Below are positions 22,110 to 33,090 of a DNA stretch of 64,000 nucleotides, in pieces. The position numbers and the translations under genes were made by a program. The DNA is from Mortierella sp. BCC40632 (lineage: Eukaryota; Mortierellomycota; Mortierellomycetes; Mortierellales; Mortierellaceae). A model generated the notes under the pieces. It was not told where the DNA came from and did no database searches. It saw nothing but the letters and a program-made list of their open reading frames with translations. The DNA lies in assembly GCA_011634665.1 (NCBI GenBank), contig WAEK01000012.1, positions 1,097,001 to 1,161,000 of the forward strand, given 5' to 3'. Positions within the stretch are counted from its first letter, which is position 1. Each line of letters begins with the position of its first letter.

Positions 22110-25033
22110 ATGTCTCTTCGTACTTTGGCTTCTGCCTCCAGGCCTTTCCTGCTCCGCTCCTTCAAGACCTCGCTCAGGCCCCAGCAGCCAAAGGTATTTT
22201 GCTGCCGCCTCCGGGCTTCTCACTGCAACAGGGGCTTTGCATGAACTAACCTCGTCGGTCATCCAACCCTCTTTTTTTTCTTTTCTTTTCTTTTTCTTTC
22301 TTTCTATCTGGAATCGACTTTAGATCCTTTCCAACATGCTCTACAGAAACTACACCAGCGCTTCGCCTGCTGCCACGATCCCTGGACTTGGTCAGCCAGA
22401 CATGTCTCGAGGCCCTCTTTACCGCTATGACACGGCTCTCCCCAAATTGCCCGTGCCTACGCTCGAAGAGACCTGTGCACGTTATCTCAAGTCGGTTCGT
22501 CCTCTCTTGAACGATCAAGAGTTTGCTGCCACCAGTGCTGCCGTGGCCGAGTTCCAGAAACCCGGTGGAATGGGAGAAGAGCTCCAAAAGCGCTTGTTGG
22601 CCAAGGCCAACGATCCCAAGACGGTCAACTGGCTCGAGGATTGGTGGAATGACCTTGCCTACTTTGGATACCGCGATCCTGTTGTGATCTATGTTTCCTA
22701 CTTTTATGCGTACAAGGACGATTTGTTGAAGAAGAAGAACACAGCCAGAGCAGCATCGATCATTCAGGCAGCCATGGATTTCCGTCGTCAGGTCGTGGAC
22801 GAATCTTTGGCACCCGAGATGGCCAAGAAGTCGCCTTTGGATTCATCGACTTATAAGTACATGTTCAATGCTTGTCGGTACCCCGCCAAGCCCTCAGACT
22901 TTGAGTTGGCTTTTGATCCTGCCAAGAACAACCATGTTGCTGTTGTTCGTAAGAACCAGTTCTTTGTGTTTGATCTGATCAAGGATGGCAAGATGTTGAG
23001 CACGGCGGATATTGAGGCACAGTTGGATGAGATTGTCAAGATGGCCGGTGACCGTACCGAGCCTTCGATCGGTGTCTTGACCTCGGACAACCGTGATATC
23101 TGGACCGAGGTAAGCATTGAAAGCATTTGCGTGGGAAGTAAGGTGGAGAGAGAGAGAGAGAGAGAGACACTGGACCGATATCGGCTCGTATCCCGCATCC
23201 GTGTATCGGGTTGTCATATCTCCTCTATACAACTGTGGGAAAAGTTTAAGTCAGGAGGTGTGTAGTGGGATTGAGCCCAAAAGAGTGGGAGCCAAAGAGC
23301 TATATGCACCTCAACCTTCCAGTCGGATCAAAGGTCTTATGGGGCGAGAGTTTTTATCTCTTCCTATCCATGGACACATGGACCTCTCTTCACTCTACTC
23401 GGGTATTGAGTTGTGTAATGCATCCGTGTGTGCTGCAGGAAAGAAAGAGATAAACTCGCCTAGGGTCGGCCTTTCTCCCCACAATATCCATTTGTGGCTG
23501 ATCCGAGTGCTTGGGCGAGAGATGAATTCTGCGGGGGCAAAAGAGGCGATCGTTTTTTTTTCTTTGTCGGAGGAGAAGCTGTTTGGTCCGGGCGCTTTCT
23601 CCCCCCCCCCTCTCTTCCTCTTATTTCTTTTCATCCCCAATGGACGTCAATTGCTTCGGACCTTTTTCGGTCTCGACATCAAGGGCATCACAAGGGAGGA
23701 AGAGGATCTCGTGGCCCATGGCCTATTTCCATTCCTTTTCTACCTAGGCCTCCTCCAATCTTGTCTTGTCAACAGCAACAGCAGCGGCAAGATTCTAATG
23801 TGGAGACACACCATCTTCCCCTTTTCTTATTGGTATTATGTATTGTTAGACCCGCAAGGCCTTGATCAATGCCGGATCTAACAACGAGGAGCTTTTGCGC
23901 AAGATCGAGTCCTCGGTCTTCTTGCTCTGCTTGGACGATACTAAACCCGTGACCCGTGATGAGGTCTCGCGTGCCTGCTGGCACGGAGATGGTCGCAACC
24001 GTTTCTTTGACAAGGCCCTCCAGTTTATTGTCTTTGAGAACGGCAAAGCTGGATTTATGGGCGAGGTAATAATAATGCATGATGACATCGACATTTATTG
24101 CACTCGAAGGAGTCTCCCGAAGAACAAACGTGTGTTAACATCTGGTAAAAAAAACTCTTTGCATATCAGCACTCGACCATGGATGGTACCCCTACTTGCC
24201 GTCTGAATGACTACGTCTGCTCCACTTTGGCCAAGAACAAGATTGACCATGGTTCGGCTACGGTTTCGTCGAACCTGGAAAAGCCAGAGAAGCTCCGCTT
24301 TGCATTCAACACAGGTGTCATGAAGGCGATCGAGACATCTGAAAAGAACTTTGAAGAGTTGATTGGCAAGCATGGTCTTCACGTGCAGCGCTATGAAGGC
24401 TATGGCAAGGGCTTGATTAAGAAGTTCAAGTGTTCGCCTGATGCCTATGTGCAGATGATCATTCAGCTTGCCTACTTCAAGATGCACGGCGTCTCGCGTC
24501 CCACCTACGAGTCTGCTCAGGTTCGCAAGTTCCAGCATGGTCGTACCGAGACCTGCCGCACAGTCAGCACCGAGTCTGTTGCTTGGGTCAAGTCCATGGA
24601 GGATCCTCATGCTACTGCTGAGGAAAAGACAGCCCTGTTCAAGAAGGCGTTGGATTCGCACGTCTCATACATGGCGAATGCCGTTGAGGGCAAGGGCTGC
24701 GATCGCCATCTGCTCGGATTGAGATTGTCGCTCAAGTCGCATGAAAAGAAGCCTGAGATGTTCACGCAGGAGGTGTTTAGCCGTTCGAGCCACTGGAACT
24801 TGTCGACCTCGCAGTTGTCGTGCGAATACTTTGATGGCTATGGTTGGGGCGAGGTTGTGCCCGATGGCTATGGTATTGCCTACATGGTGAACGAGAACAA
24901 CCTGAACTTTAACGTGGCTGCCTTGAATGAGATGCGTCCTGACCGGATGCATCATTTCCTGAAGGAGGCTGCCACGGAGATGCGGACACTTTTTGAGAAG
25001 ACTTTGGTCCAGGCACCTCAGTCGAAGCTGTAG
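22110..25033 (+). CDS. CAT2: Carnitine O-acetyltransferase, dual mitochondrial/peroxisomal
   Basis: Exons are 22110-22193, 22324-23109, 23850-24065 and 24170-25033, all phase 0, giving 649 aa. It reversibly transfers acetyl groups between CoA and carnitine, moving acetyl units out of peroxisomes and into mitochondria. The protein spans the whole choline/carnitine acyltransferase fold. The catalytic histidine is H363 in EHSTMDGTPT, the first codon of exon 4. The STS motif is in WNLSTSQLS, followed by GWGEVVPDGYGIAYM. Exon 1 encodes an Arg/Ser-rich leader (MSLRTLASASRPFLL), typical of mitochondrial import. The protein ends in SKL, a peroxisomal PTS1. Met33, at 22336 just inside exon 2, would give a form without the leader. 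The 740-bp intron 2 is by chance mostly open and was not translated. Confidence 0.97.
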
Positions 25034-25800
25034 AGGAATACATATGTTGTTTTTTTTTAAGAAGAGAAGTAGAAGCAAAGAAGATTGGGCAAGCAATACA
25101 TACAATTCAGCCTAACCTATGCCAAGTTAGTAGAAGCGTTGTGCAGCCAGTCTGTTCGATTGGCTGGAGAGCGGTGGTAGCCCAATGGACAGTTTGATTT
25201 CGCCGAGGCTTCAGCCTTGTGTGGATAGTCTCGGGAGGAGAGGAGCCCTGCCCAAAGAGTAGGCAGCGGTAGGAAACGTGTCTGTGACCAGGCTTTGTCT
25301 GCGGGGTGGGTGTCAGCTGCAGCTACGCTTCTCTCCTTTTTTTTTTTTTATACTGCTAGTGAGTTTCTTTTTGTTCTGGGTTCTCTCCATCATTCCCATT
25401 CTCTCCATTCTTTTACAAGACGCATCTCATCTCGTCCATCATCTCTTTCTTTCTCTTTCTCCTCTACTTTTTTACTTTAACGCACACCCTTTCCTCCTCC
25501 TCTTTTTTTCCCCCCCACCTATTCCTCTCCTTCCTTCTCCTATCATCGCCACTTGCCGTTGGGACATTACTCCACTCTTTCTCTTTCTCTCTCATTCTCT
25601 CACTCTACATACATTCTCTTCTCTAGCACAAGTCACTGCTGGTCTGGACTCTGTTGCAATCCTTCCATCTTTCATTCCCTCCATTCAAAGTCTTCATCGC
25701 ACACTTCTTTTTTTAAATATATATTCCCACATCCCCTCACTCGTACTCTCCATTCTCACAAAAAAGAACAAGACATACACAAAGAACAAACAAAGAAGCA
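25034..25800. other. Intergenic: Maf1 promoter and C/T-rich leader
   Basis: No gene supported. After about 300 bp of mixed sequence the stretch becomes strongly pyrimidine-rich (about 25325-25700) and then A/C-rich just before the Maf1 ATG. A 183-codon plus frame here is low-complexity leader sequence. Confidence 0.7.
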
Positions 25801-26523
25801 ATGAAGTTCCTCGAGTATGCTGGCATTGATGCCATCAATAGCGCACTTGTCTTTGAAACGCCAGAGTGCAAGGTCTATGGCCGCGTTGAGCCATATTCAT
25901 GTAAGACTCCGACGCTTCTTACTGCGTCGTCTTCGCCCTTTCCTGAGCTCTCGCTCTCTGTTTCTACATTACCCTCTTTTTTTTCAGTTGCCAAGAGATG
26001 AGAAAAAGAGACATTTCTCATTGGTATCGGCATCTATACCATCCAATGGGTTGGTCATCAGCCCCAGGTCTCCTCCGTTTCGACATGTTTAGCCACCAAA
26101 AACTCAAAAAGCCCAGGGCCCCCTCCTCCCCAACTAAAAAAAAAAAAAAAAAAAAAATTGACCCCATCTTCTCTCTTTCTCTCTCTTTCTCTCCTTCTCT
26201 CTCTTGATCGAACCTATTAGGCAAAGCCGCGGGTGCAGACAAGAAACTGTACAAGCAGATCGAGTTCAAATATGACCCTTCCAACTCTCCACCAGACGAG
26301 AGTGGTATGAGTTTCCGTAGTGTTATTTCGCCCTTTGGACCTTTGGACCAGCCAGCATCGAGAAAGACGTTGTTTTACTTGATTGGTACCCTCAACGCCT
26401 CTTTTCCCGACTATGACTTTTCGTAAGTTGAGAAAGGGCCCGTGTGTGATAATGGGAAGAGGAAGTACTTTTGTTGTTGTTGTTGTTGTGTATGTGCGTG
26501 TGTGCGTATGTTTGAGGATCTTC

Positions 26524-26558
<35 letters not shown>

Positions 26559-28074
26559 CATGCCAATGAGGTTCAGAAAGGACGGAAGATTGGTGGGCCA
26601 TGTGACTCCTTCTCCCGAAATAACTAGTACAGAAGTGAGCACGCAAATGTGCAGGCTGGGGGTATGGGAATGGGAACTTTTCCGTTCATCCGGTCTCTCT
26701 GCTTGACAGACAGACAGACAGACGGGTCAGACAGACAAAGCGGAGAGAGAAAGTGACCAGACCGGATGCAGAGTCGCCACTCTGTTGAGAATGATATCAT
26801 TTTCTGGAGAGAGGAGAGGAGAGGTAGGGGTGGTGGGGGGAGAACGGACGATCCGACGGATCGCCCGTCTCCGCAAAAAAAAAAAGGCGCCCCTGCGCAG
26901 GAAGGTCCCCTTCTTCATCGTTGAAGGAAAAAGGACCGTGAGTCGGACCGGGAACTCAAATGAGGGAACACGGGCGCAAGCGCTGCCTTGATTTTTCTCC
27001 CTTGTACAGAGCCACATATACCTCTGCCGCTGTAGCTGGGGACTGTTTTAGACGGGCATTTTTTTTTTTGTCTGGGGTAGAAAGAAAGAAAGAAAGAAGA
27101 AGAGAAGGGGGAGACATTTAAACCTATTTGTGTTGTTTCCTAACAAAAAGAACAATCCTACTCGTCCTTTTCTCTTTCTCTAGAGATGCAAAGCCCGAGC
27201 AGTTCCGAAAAGAGCCCTCCGTCGCCATGGTCGTCAACTCGGTCAATGCCACCCTGCTCAACCATGGAAACGAGCGTGCCGTGAAGGAGCTCCGGATCTG
27301 GGACTCTATTGACACCTTGATCGAGTTTGAAGACACGGATGTGTATAGCTACAATCCCGAGAGTGACTCGGATCCGAACGAAGAAGAGGGCGGTGGAACC
27401 TTGTAAGTTGACTTCTTTGGTCCTTTTGACCCAGATCATCTTTGCATAAGCCAAGCTACATGTTTCTTTGTGCTCGGTGAATGATCAACAACTGGGTCAT
27501 GCACGTCCAAACGAAGATCGGGAAGAATCTACATGAATACAAGATTTACTTCTCACGCACGCACACACACTCACACACACTCGCACACGTTCACGCATTA
27601 ATCGATTGCCTCGACTTGACTGTCATAGGTGGTCCTTCAATTACTTTTTCTTTAATCGAAGACTAAAACGGATCATATACTTTACGATGAAGGGCGTCAG
27701 GTAACCTCATTGTTTCTTCATCCACCACTATCCACTGTTGTAAAAAGAAGTTGGACCATGCTCGATGCAACGAATGCTAATATGAACGGCCTCTTTGTTT
27801 ATTTTTATTTTTTGGTTGCTATGCCTGATTATTCCAACAGCTATGGAGCACCATCAGAAGAGGGTCATGATGACTACTCAGACATGAGCGACGATGATAT
27901 GGGCGTCGGTTATCGAAGACGAGGGTATGTACTTATGCCTCTTTACCAGCAATTGACTTGATACCGAAACTCGAGACTACCAAATGTGGATGCTGACACT
28001 TCGGGGACTCATTCCACTCTATTCATAGGTTGAGATATGACGACTATGTTGCTGGAGAGATGGATATGATGTGA
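25801..28074 (+). CDS. MAF1: Maf1, repressor of RNA polymerase III
   Basis: Six exons: 25801-25900, 26221-26422, 27184-27402, 27629-27700, 27841-27924 and 28029-28074. They give 240 aa and phases agree at every junction. Maf1 binds Pol III and stops tRNA and 5S transcription when TOR signalling falls or stress occurs. It shuttles between cytosol and nucleus according to phosphorylation. Box A is seen in [16 protein letters not shown] through YSCK (split by intron 1). A Ser/Pro-containing linker ([19 protein letters not shown]) is followed by [16 protein letters not shown]. Box C is [19 protein letters not shown], on exon 4. The C-terminus is acidic ([14 protein letters not shown]), as in other Maf1 proteins. 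Its length is close to animal and plant Maf1 and shorter than the yeast protein. Intron 2 (761 bp) is unusually long. Confidence 0.95.
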
Positions 28075-28835
28075 GAAGTCATTTGCTTATTATTTTTTTT
28101 CTTCTCCTCAATGGTTTGCTCCTGCTCCATTTCTGATGCCATGACCGTCGCACCTTTTGGGCGACTCCTGAGAAGTGCCCTTTGCCGTCACCGCCAGTCC
28201 TCTCATATTCTTACCTTGGGTGTCTGTTTGTTATTTGTCCCTGAGCGAAGTTCGTACTTTGTCATACCCTTATTACCCTTTTTTTTTTGTCCTTTCTCTA
28301 TCAGAGAAAGAAAGAGAGAGAGATGGGCAATACTCCCCCCCTAAAGGAACCAGATCAGCTTCTTTGCTTGGTAAGAGAATCACGGTTGTTGCCTCTTTGA
28401 CCCCCTTATCCTACATCTGAGCAACGATGACCTTTTTCTTCTCTCCTTTTCGCAGATCCCTACCCCACTTTTGCGAATTGGACAACCCTTGTTTCTTTCT
28501 GGTTCCTGCCTGCCCCGCCCCTTCCTTTCTATTTCCATTGCTCTGCCTTTTCTTTCTTTTTTTTCTTTTTTATTTTCTCTACTTTTCTTCAGCCCTTTTC
28601 ATTTTTTCTCTTTTCTTTCCACCTCCATCCCCCCCTTTTCTCCCACGGTCTCGTGGAAGGGGAGGAAGGGAATTGATTCCCTCCCCCTTTTGATAATAAA
28701 TCCTTGCTCTTTGCTCTATCCATCTTCTTTTTTTTCTTTCGAGGAATCTGTCGCCAAAAAAATGTTGCTGGGTACAGTTTTCAATCTGGAAAAGAAAAAA
28801 AGGAGTAAGATAAAGATGAAGGAAAGGGAATGAGA

Positions 28836-28870
<35 letters not shown>

Positions 28871-29487
28871 AAAGGAGGAAAGGAAGAATGGGAAGAACAA
28901 AAAAAAAAAAAAGTGTGATATGAAAGATTGTAAAAGATCTTTATTATCATTTTTTATATGGATCTGTTCGACTGGGGAATTAGAAAGGATGATGTTGACT
29001 GGCAGTGAAGATCCCTTTTCTTTTCTTTTTTTTTTTTTTTTTCTTTTTTTTATCTTTCTCTTTTTGAGATCGACATTGGTTATCTATGTACCTTTTGAAA
29101 TGAAAAGAGAAAAAATGAAAAGAAAAAAGAAGAAGAAGAAGAAAAAAAAAAAAAGAAGAAATAAATGTTATCGCTCATCTTTTTGAGTCCTTCTTGGAGA
29201 TGAAAGCATTCGTCTTGAAGTTAGTATCCATAACAGTTTAACAAAGGATTGACAGCTGTCTTTAAGAAAGAAAGTAAAAAAGAAGAGTTTATGCAACTAC
29301 TACAGCTTTTGGTTGCCGAGATTCTGGGGTGCTAAGAAAGGTGCCTTTTTTTTTTTTTTTTTTTTTTTTATCGTTGTTTGAGGAAGGGGAGGGAGGTGGG
29401 GGTGGGAAAAAGAGATGACTATGTAGTCATATTTTGAGTAGGTCTCTGCTGCTGTTTGTTATTTGTTTATCCTCCTGTGTTCATTCT
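28075..29487. other. Intergenic between convergent Maf1 and LUD genes
   Basis: No gene seen on either strand. Contents are T/C-rich stretches (about 28430-28640), a (GA)n tract near 28838-28866, A and T runs, and a 24-bp T run near 29346-29369. It serves as the 3' region of both neighbours. Confidence 0.7.
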
Positions 29488-30455
29488 TTAGAAACCAAGG
29501 GCTTCCTTGATGAGAACGACCTGAATTCGGTTGGGGGACAAAGGGTTGGCGTTCCGGATGAGTTCATAATGAGTGATGGTCGTTTCGGGAACGTTAAGAA
29601 GTTTTCTCGAATACGAGGCCACCACAGGCAAACAATGATCCTTGGTTCTAGTCCAGGCTTCTGCCTCATCCTTAACAATCTTGTTCGATCCAGCGACCAC
29701 AATCACATTGCCGGCTCCATAGGAAACAGGGCCGACCTTGGTTCCTGAGTAGTCACCATGGGCCATTTCACCTCCTTCAGTGATGGCGCACATGGAGGTG
29801 AGAAAGTAATCTGGGGTGGAACCAAGAGTGCGTCGAAGGTCGGCTTGTTTTGCAGGATCTTTTTCAGCCAGGATTGTACCACGGATGTTGTTCCAAGGAT
29901 GCTTTCCGTCAATCAAGTAGTTGACAAACGAAATCTCTTCAAGAGTCGTTGAATGAGCTGTGCTCAAAGATGCACCCTACGCGAAAAAATAAAGGTTTTT
30001 TTTTTGTCAGCGCCTGTGTAAATAAAAAAAGTAGTACTTCGGGCAAGAAGTGATAAACTTACAGCTGGGATGAGCGACTTGAGCTTTTCGAAAGCCTCAT
30101 CGCGGTCTTTGACTACATGGGTCTTGAACCCCTTTGCTTCCAGTCCCTGTCGAGCCTTTTCAATTCGTTCATCTGAGGCAGCATTCTTGTAAGGAGAATT
30201 TTTGCATGACGCAAGTCCAGGGTCGGTCTTGAGGAAGCTTTCATAAGTGACATCCTCGAAGGTACTCTTGGGACGTTGTCCCGAAGGAGTCGCACTCGAG
30301 GCGGGTTGACCAAGACTTGCGCTTTGAGCAAAAGCTCGATGGGAAATAATAGGTGAGGCGGACATTGGAGCTGCAATGGAGGAAAGGCGGTGCTGGGCAA
30401 AAGTCGAGACGGCGCCAGTGCGAGTTAGGGGACGAGCCAAGAGTCGGAGAGCCAT
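29488..30455 (-). CDS. LUD-domain (LutC/YkgG-like) protein, probably mitochondrial
   Basis: On the minus strand, exon 1 is 30455-30063 and exon 2 is 29976-29488, joined in phase 0, giving 293 aa. The LUD domain fits lactate-utilisation-type proteins of unknown reaction in fungi. Motifs are AFEKLKSLIPAGASLSTAHS (about 124-143), where a Gly/Ser turn precedes the helix LEEISF, then ILAEKDPAKQADLRRTLG, and VGPVSYGAGNVIVVAGSNKI with the end NPNRI-type loop (SPNRIQVVLI). The first 30 residues are Arg-rich and lack acidic residues (MALRLLARPLTRTG), as in mitochondrial presequences. A 60-residue linker follows. The next gene is a shorter paralogue on the same strand, with the same domain order and an intron just after the same region. 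This looks like tandem duplication with retargeting. Confidence 0.9.
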
Positions 30456-30580
30456 TTTGGTGTTTGATTTTCTTCTGAGTGCTGAATGGAATAAGGAATG
30501 ATAAAGGCGTGAGCTTTTGGGAGGAGGTGGTGGATAAGAAAGGAAAGATGAGATGCAAATGGTGGGGAAAGAGGGTCGAC

Positions 30581-30586
30581 TTTATA
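30581..30586 (-). promoter_or_regulatory. TATA box for the mitochondrial-like LUD gene
   Basis: TATAAA on the minus strand, 126 bp before the ATG at 30455. The leader between them is C/T-rich on the sense strand. Confidence 0.6.
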
Positions 30587-31275
30587 TTGTCCTTGACAGT
30601 TGAGGTGCTGTCTAAGCATGACTTATGCTAGATGGTGCTCCGGTGGCGGTTCAGGGTTTTTTTTTTCTGCTTCTCAAAGGCTGACAATCATATGCAGGGT
30701 AGCACCCTATTCAGGTAACACTGGCTGTGTAATGGATCTGCAAGAAGGAGTGAGCGGCGCAGCCTAGTGGCTTGAGAAAAGATTTCTCAAGAACAGGTTG
30801 TTTCTAAGCCTCTCTTGCTCTCCTCTTTTTGCTGACAGCGGATCGATTTTAGGTTTTTTGTGTGTTTGTTCCATGTAACGGTCGCTTCGGTCAAGGAAAG
30901 TAGCTATGGGGTCTGACTTTTTTTTTGAAGCCCTTCGTTGTTCGAAAGTACCAGCGAAAAGCAAAAAAAAAAAAAAAAAGGGGGGACGACCAGCTTCTAA
31001 GGAAAAACTGTGATTGGACCAACTACAGTCCTTAAGAGGCTCAACGTGTAGAAAAGACAGGAGACTAGAGTTGCTGAGTCTTTTCTTTCCATCATTCTTC
31101 CCCACGGGTATTCTCTACCTTCTCCCAGAACGCCACTGCAATAACAGGCTGGGCTGGGGCATAAAAGTAGGACGCAATCGATCATTTTACACTCTCACGA
31201 AATAACCTTGTTAACAATTAGTTTTTCTCTTTCCTTTTTTTTCTTTTTTTTTCTTTTTTTTTTTCATTCTCATTT
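30587..31275. other. Intergenic between the two LUD genes
   Basis: No gene seen. A perfect 9-bp-arm inverted repeat with a 3-nt loop lies at 30771-30791. A T/A homopolymer patch lies near 30920-30990. Confidence 0.6.
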
Positions 31276-31281
31276 TTTATT
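31276..31281 (-). terminator. AATAAA polyadenylation signal
   Basis: On the minus strand, 43 bp after the stop of the cytosolic-type LUD gene. Motif and position only. Confidence 0.5.
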
Positions 31282-31323
31282 ATATACAGGTTCTACCGCT
31301 TTCTGTTCTATACTGCGGCGGTT

Positions 31324-32142
31324 TTAGTAGCCGAGGGCATCGTTGACAAGGACGACCTGGATACGGTTAGGGTTGAAGGGGTTGGCCTTCCTGATCACCT
31401 CGTAATGGACGATCTGGGAAGCAGGAAGACCATATGCGACACGGACACGAGCACTCTCGGCAGCGAGGGTGAACTCATTGATACGCTTGTAAGCCTCATC
31501 CTCATCCTTGACAATCTTGTTGGTACCGACGAGGACGATGACGTTGGCAGCTCCAAAGGCGACTCCACCAACCTTGGAACCAGAGAGATCAGCATGAGCC
31601 AACTTGCCATCCTCAGTAACAGCGCTGACAGAGGTCAAGTAGTAGTCGACAGTCGAGCCAACGGTGCGGCGCAACTCAGCCTGCTTGGCCTGATCCTTCT
31701 CGGCCAAAATGGTCGAGTGAACGTTGTTCCAGGCACTAAAAAAGAAAAGGTTGAAGTGAAATGTAAGCGGATGAACAGTCTCACAGACATTGTTTAACTA
31801 ATTGACCAATTGGCGTAGCTGATGCTGGGTAGGAGAGAGAACTTACGTCTCGCCCTTGAGATAAGTGATGAATCCAATCTCCTCGAGAGAGGTCGAGTGC
31901 GCGTTGTTGACAGAGACACCAGCAGGGATCAAGGACTTGAGGGTCTCAAAGGCCTCGCCGCGGGTGTTGACGACATGAACCTTGAATCCGTTGGCCTCGA
32001 GAGCGGCCTTGGCGGTCGCGACGCGCTCAACGCTGGCGGCCTTGGTGTAGATGCTGTCAGCAAGAGGGGCGAGCTGAGCATCAGACTTGGAGAGGGCGGC
32101 GAAGGTCTGTTCAACCTGGGTGTTCTCGGGATGGGCAGCCAT
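31324..32142 (-). CDS. LUD-domain (LutC/YkgG-like) protein, probably cytosolic
   Basis: Exon 1 is 32142-31847 and exon 2 is 31735-31324, joined in phase 2, giving 235 aa. It is the same domain as the neighbour at 29488-30455, with TLKSLIPAGVSVNNAHSTSL (about 68-87), ILAEKDQAKQAELRRTVG, VGGVAFGAANVIVLVGTNKI and NPNRIQVVLVNDALGY at the end. There is no presequence: the protein starts MAAHPENTQVEQ. This suggests it stays in the cytosol while its paralogue enters mitochondria. Its codons are more C-ending than those of the paralogue, and it has a stronger TATA box, so it may be the more highly expressed copy. The intron position differs from the paralogue's by about 25 codons. Function beyond the domain name is unknown to me. 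Confidence 0.92.
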
Positions 32143-32272
32143 TGTAGATAAAAGAGCTTGTTTGAGGGTGCAAGAGAAGGAGGGGGGAGGTGTGAGGTGG
32201 GGTAAGGAGAGATGAGGTGAGAGAAGAAAGAGAAGAGTGTGGACTTGTAACTTTTTGCTGGGAGCTGCCGTA

Positions 32273-32280
32273 TTTTTATA
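32273..32280 (-). promoter_or_regulatory. TATA box for the cytosolic-type LUD gene
   Basis: TATAAAAA on the minus strand, 131 bp before the ATG at 32142. The leader is C/T-rich on the sense strand. The spacing is nearly the same as in the paralogue. Confidence 0.7.
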
Positions 32281-33090
32281 CTGCACGTTCTGATGAGTGT
32301 TATGCCATGGGGGGAAAGAGGTGCTGACTGAGCAGAGCCCTGTTCTAGTTTATAATTTGAAGGATCGTGTGCTTGCTAGCGAATATTGCGCACCCAATGA
32401 GCCATTGACCATCCTGCCACAACAGTGGCTTACGCCCATGGTGGCACAATAGTCCTCAGTTTCCAATTGAACGAAAGATAGCTAGCTTGTAGTAGCCAAG
32501 TGTTCATTGCGTTTTATTTCTACGGCTTTGGCTCTTTGTCTCCTCTCTGAAGGATAGTTCAGGGGCAGCAGTTAGTATCCGCGACCGACGTATTCCACTC
32601 TGCTTGGCGAGGTGAGCTATGGTAGCTGCTGTTAAAGGAAGAGGATTGTCTGTATTGGAGGGGGAAGACAAGAGCGTGGATGTGAATCTTGCAGGTGCCT
32701 CCACAAAATAGCATAAGAATAAGAAAGATAAACACAGAAAAGGGATCCAAGTGAACATTTCTAAGGCAAAGGTGTAATCGAGTGGGCTTAAGAAAAGGTA
32801 TGGACAGACTTCACCTGTTCAGGACCAAAGCCTAAATGTGAAAGGCAGTGCTTCCATACGCCTGTTCCAGACCAGGGATCGAGGTTCGCGAAAGCGAATC
32901 GTCAGTAGTACCTGAGGAACTAAAGGGTAAGAAAACAAACATGAAGATGATCGCCTTTATTTTTCTTGCTGGCCGAGCTGCAAATACTCGTCCACTCGTA
33001 AATCTGCCCAGACCGCGCCTTGAGTTTATCTCTACCGAGATAAAGGTCGATGAGTAGGCAGCTAAACTTTTTCTGAACAGCACTACTGTT
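32281..33090. other. Intergenic between LUD and GTPase genes
   Basis: No gene supported. The stretch around 32698-32730 (beginning CTCCACAAAATA) resembles one near 34348-34378. This hints at an old local duplication around the GTPase gene. Confidence 0.5.

Noticed and set aside
23117..23881. Open frame of 254 codons on the plus strand
   Set aside because: It spans intron 2 of the carnitine acetyltransferase plus a little of exon 3 in the wrong frame, has no recognisable motif, and the flanking splice sites join conserved enzyme sequence in phase.
25165..25260. tRNA-like A-box sequence TAGCCCAATGG
   Set aside because: No B box follows within the expected distance and no cloverleaf can be drawn.
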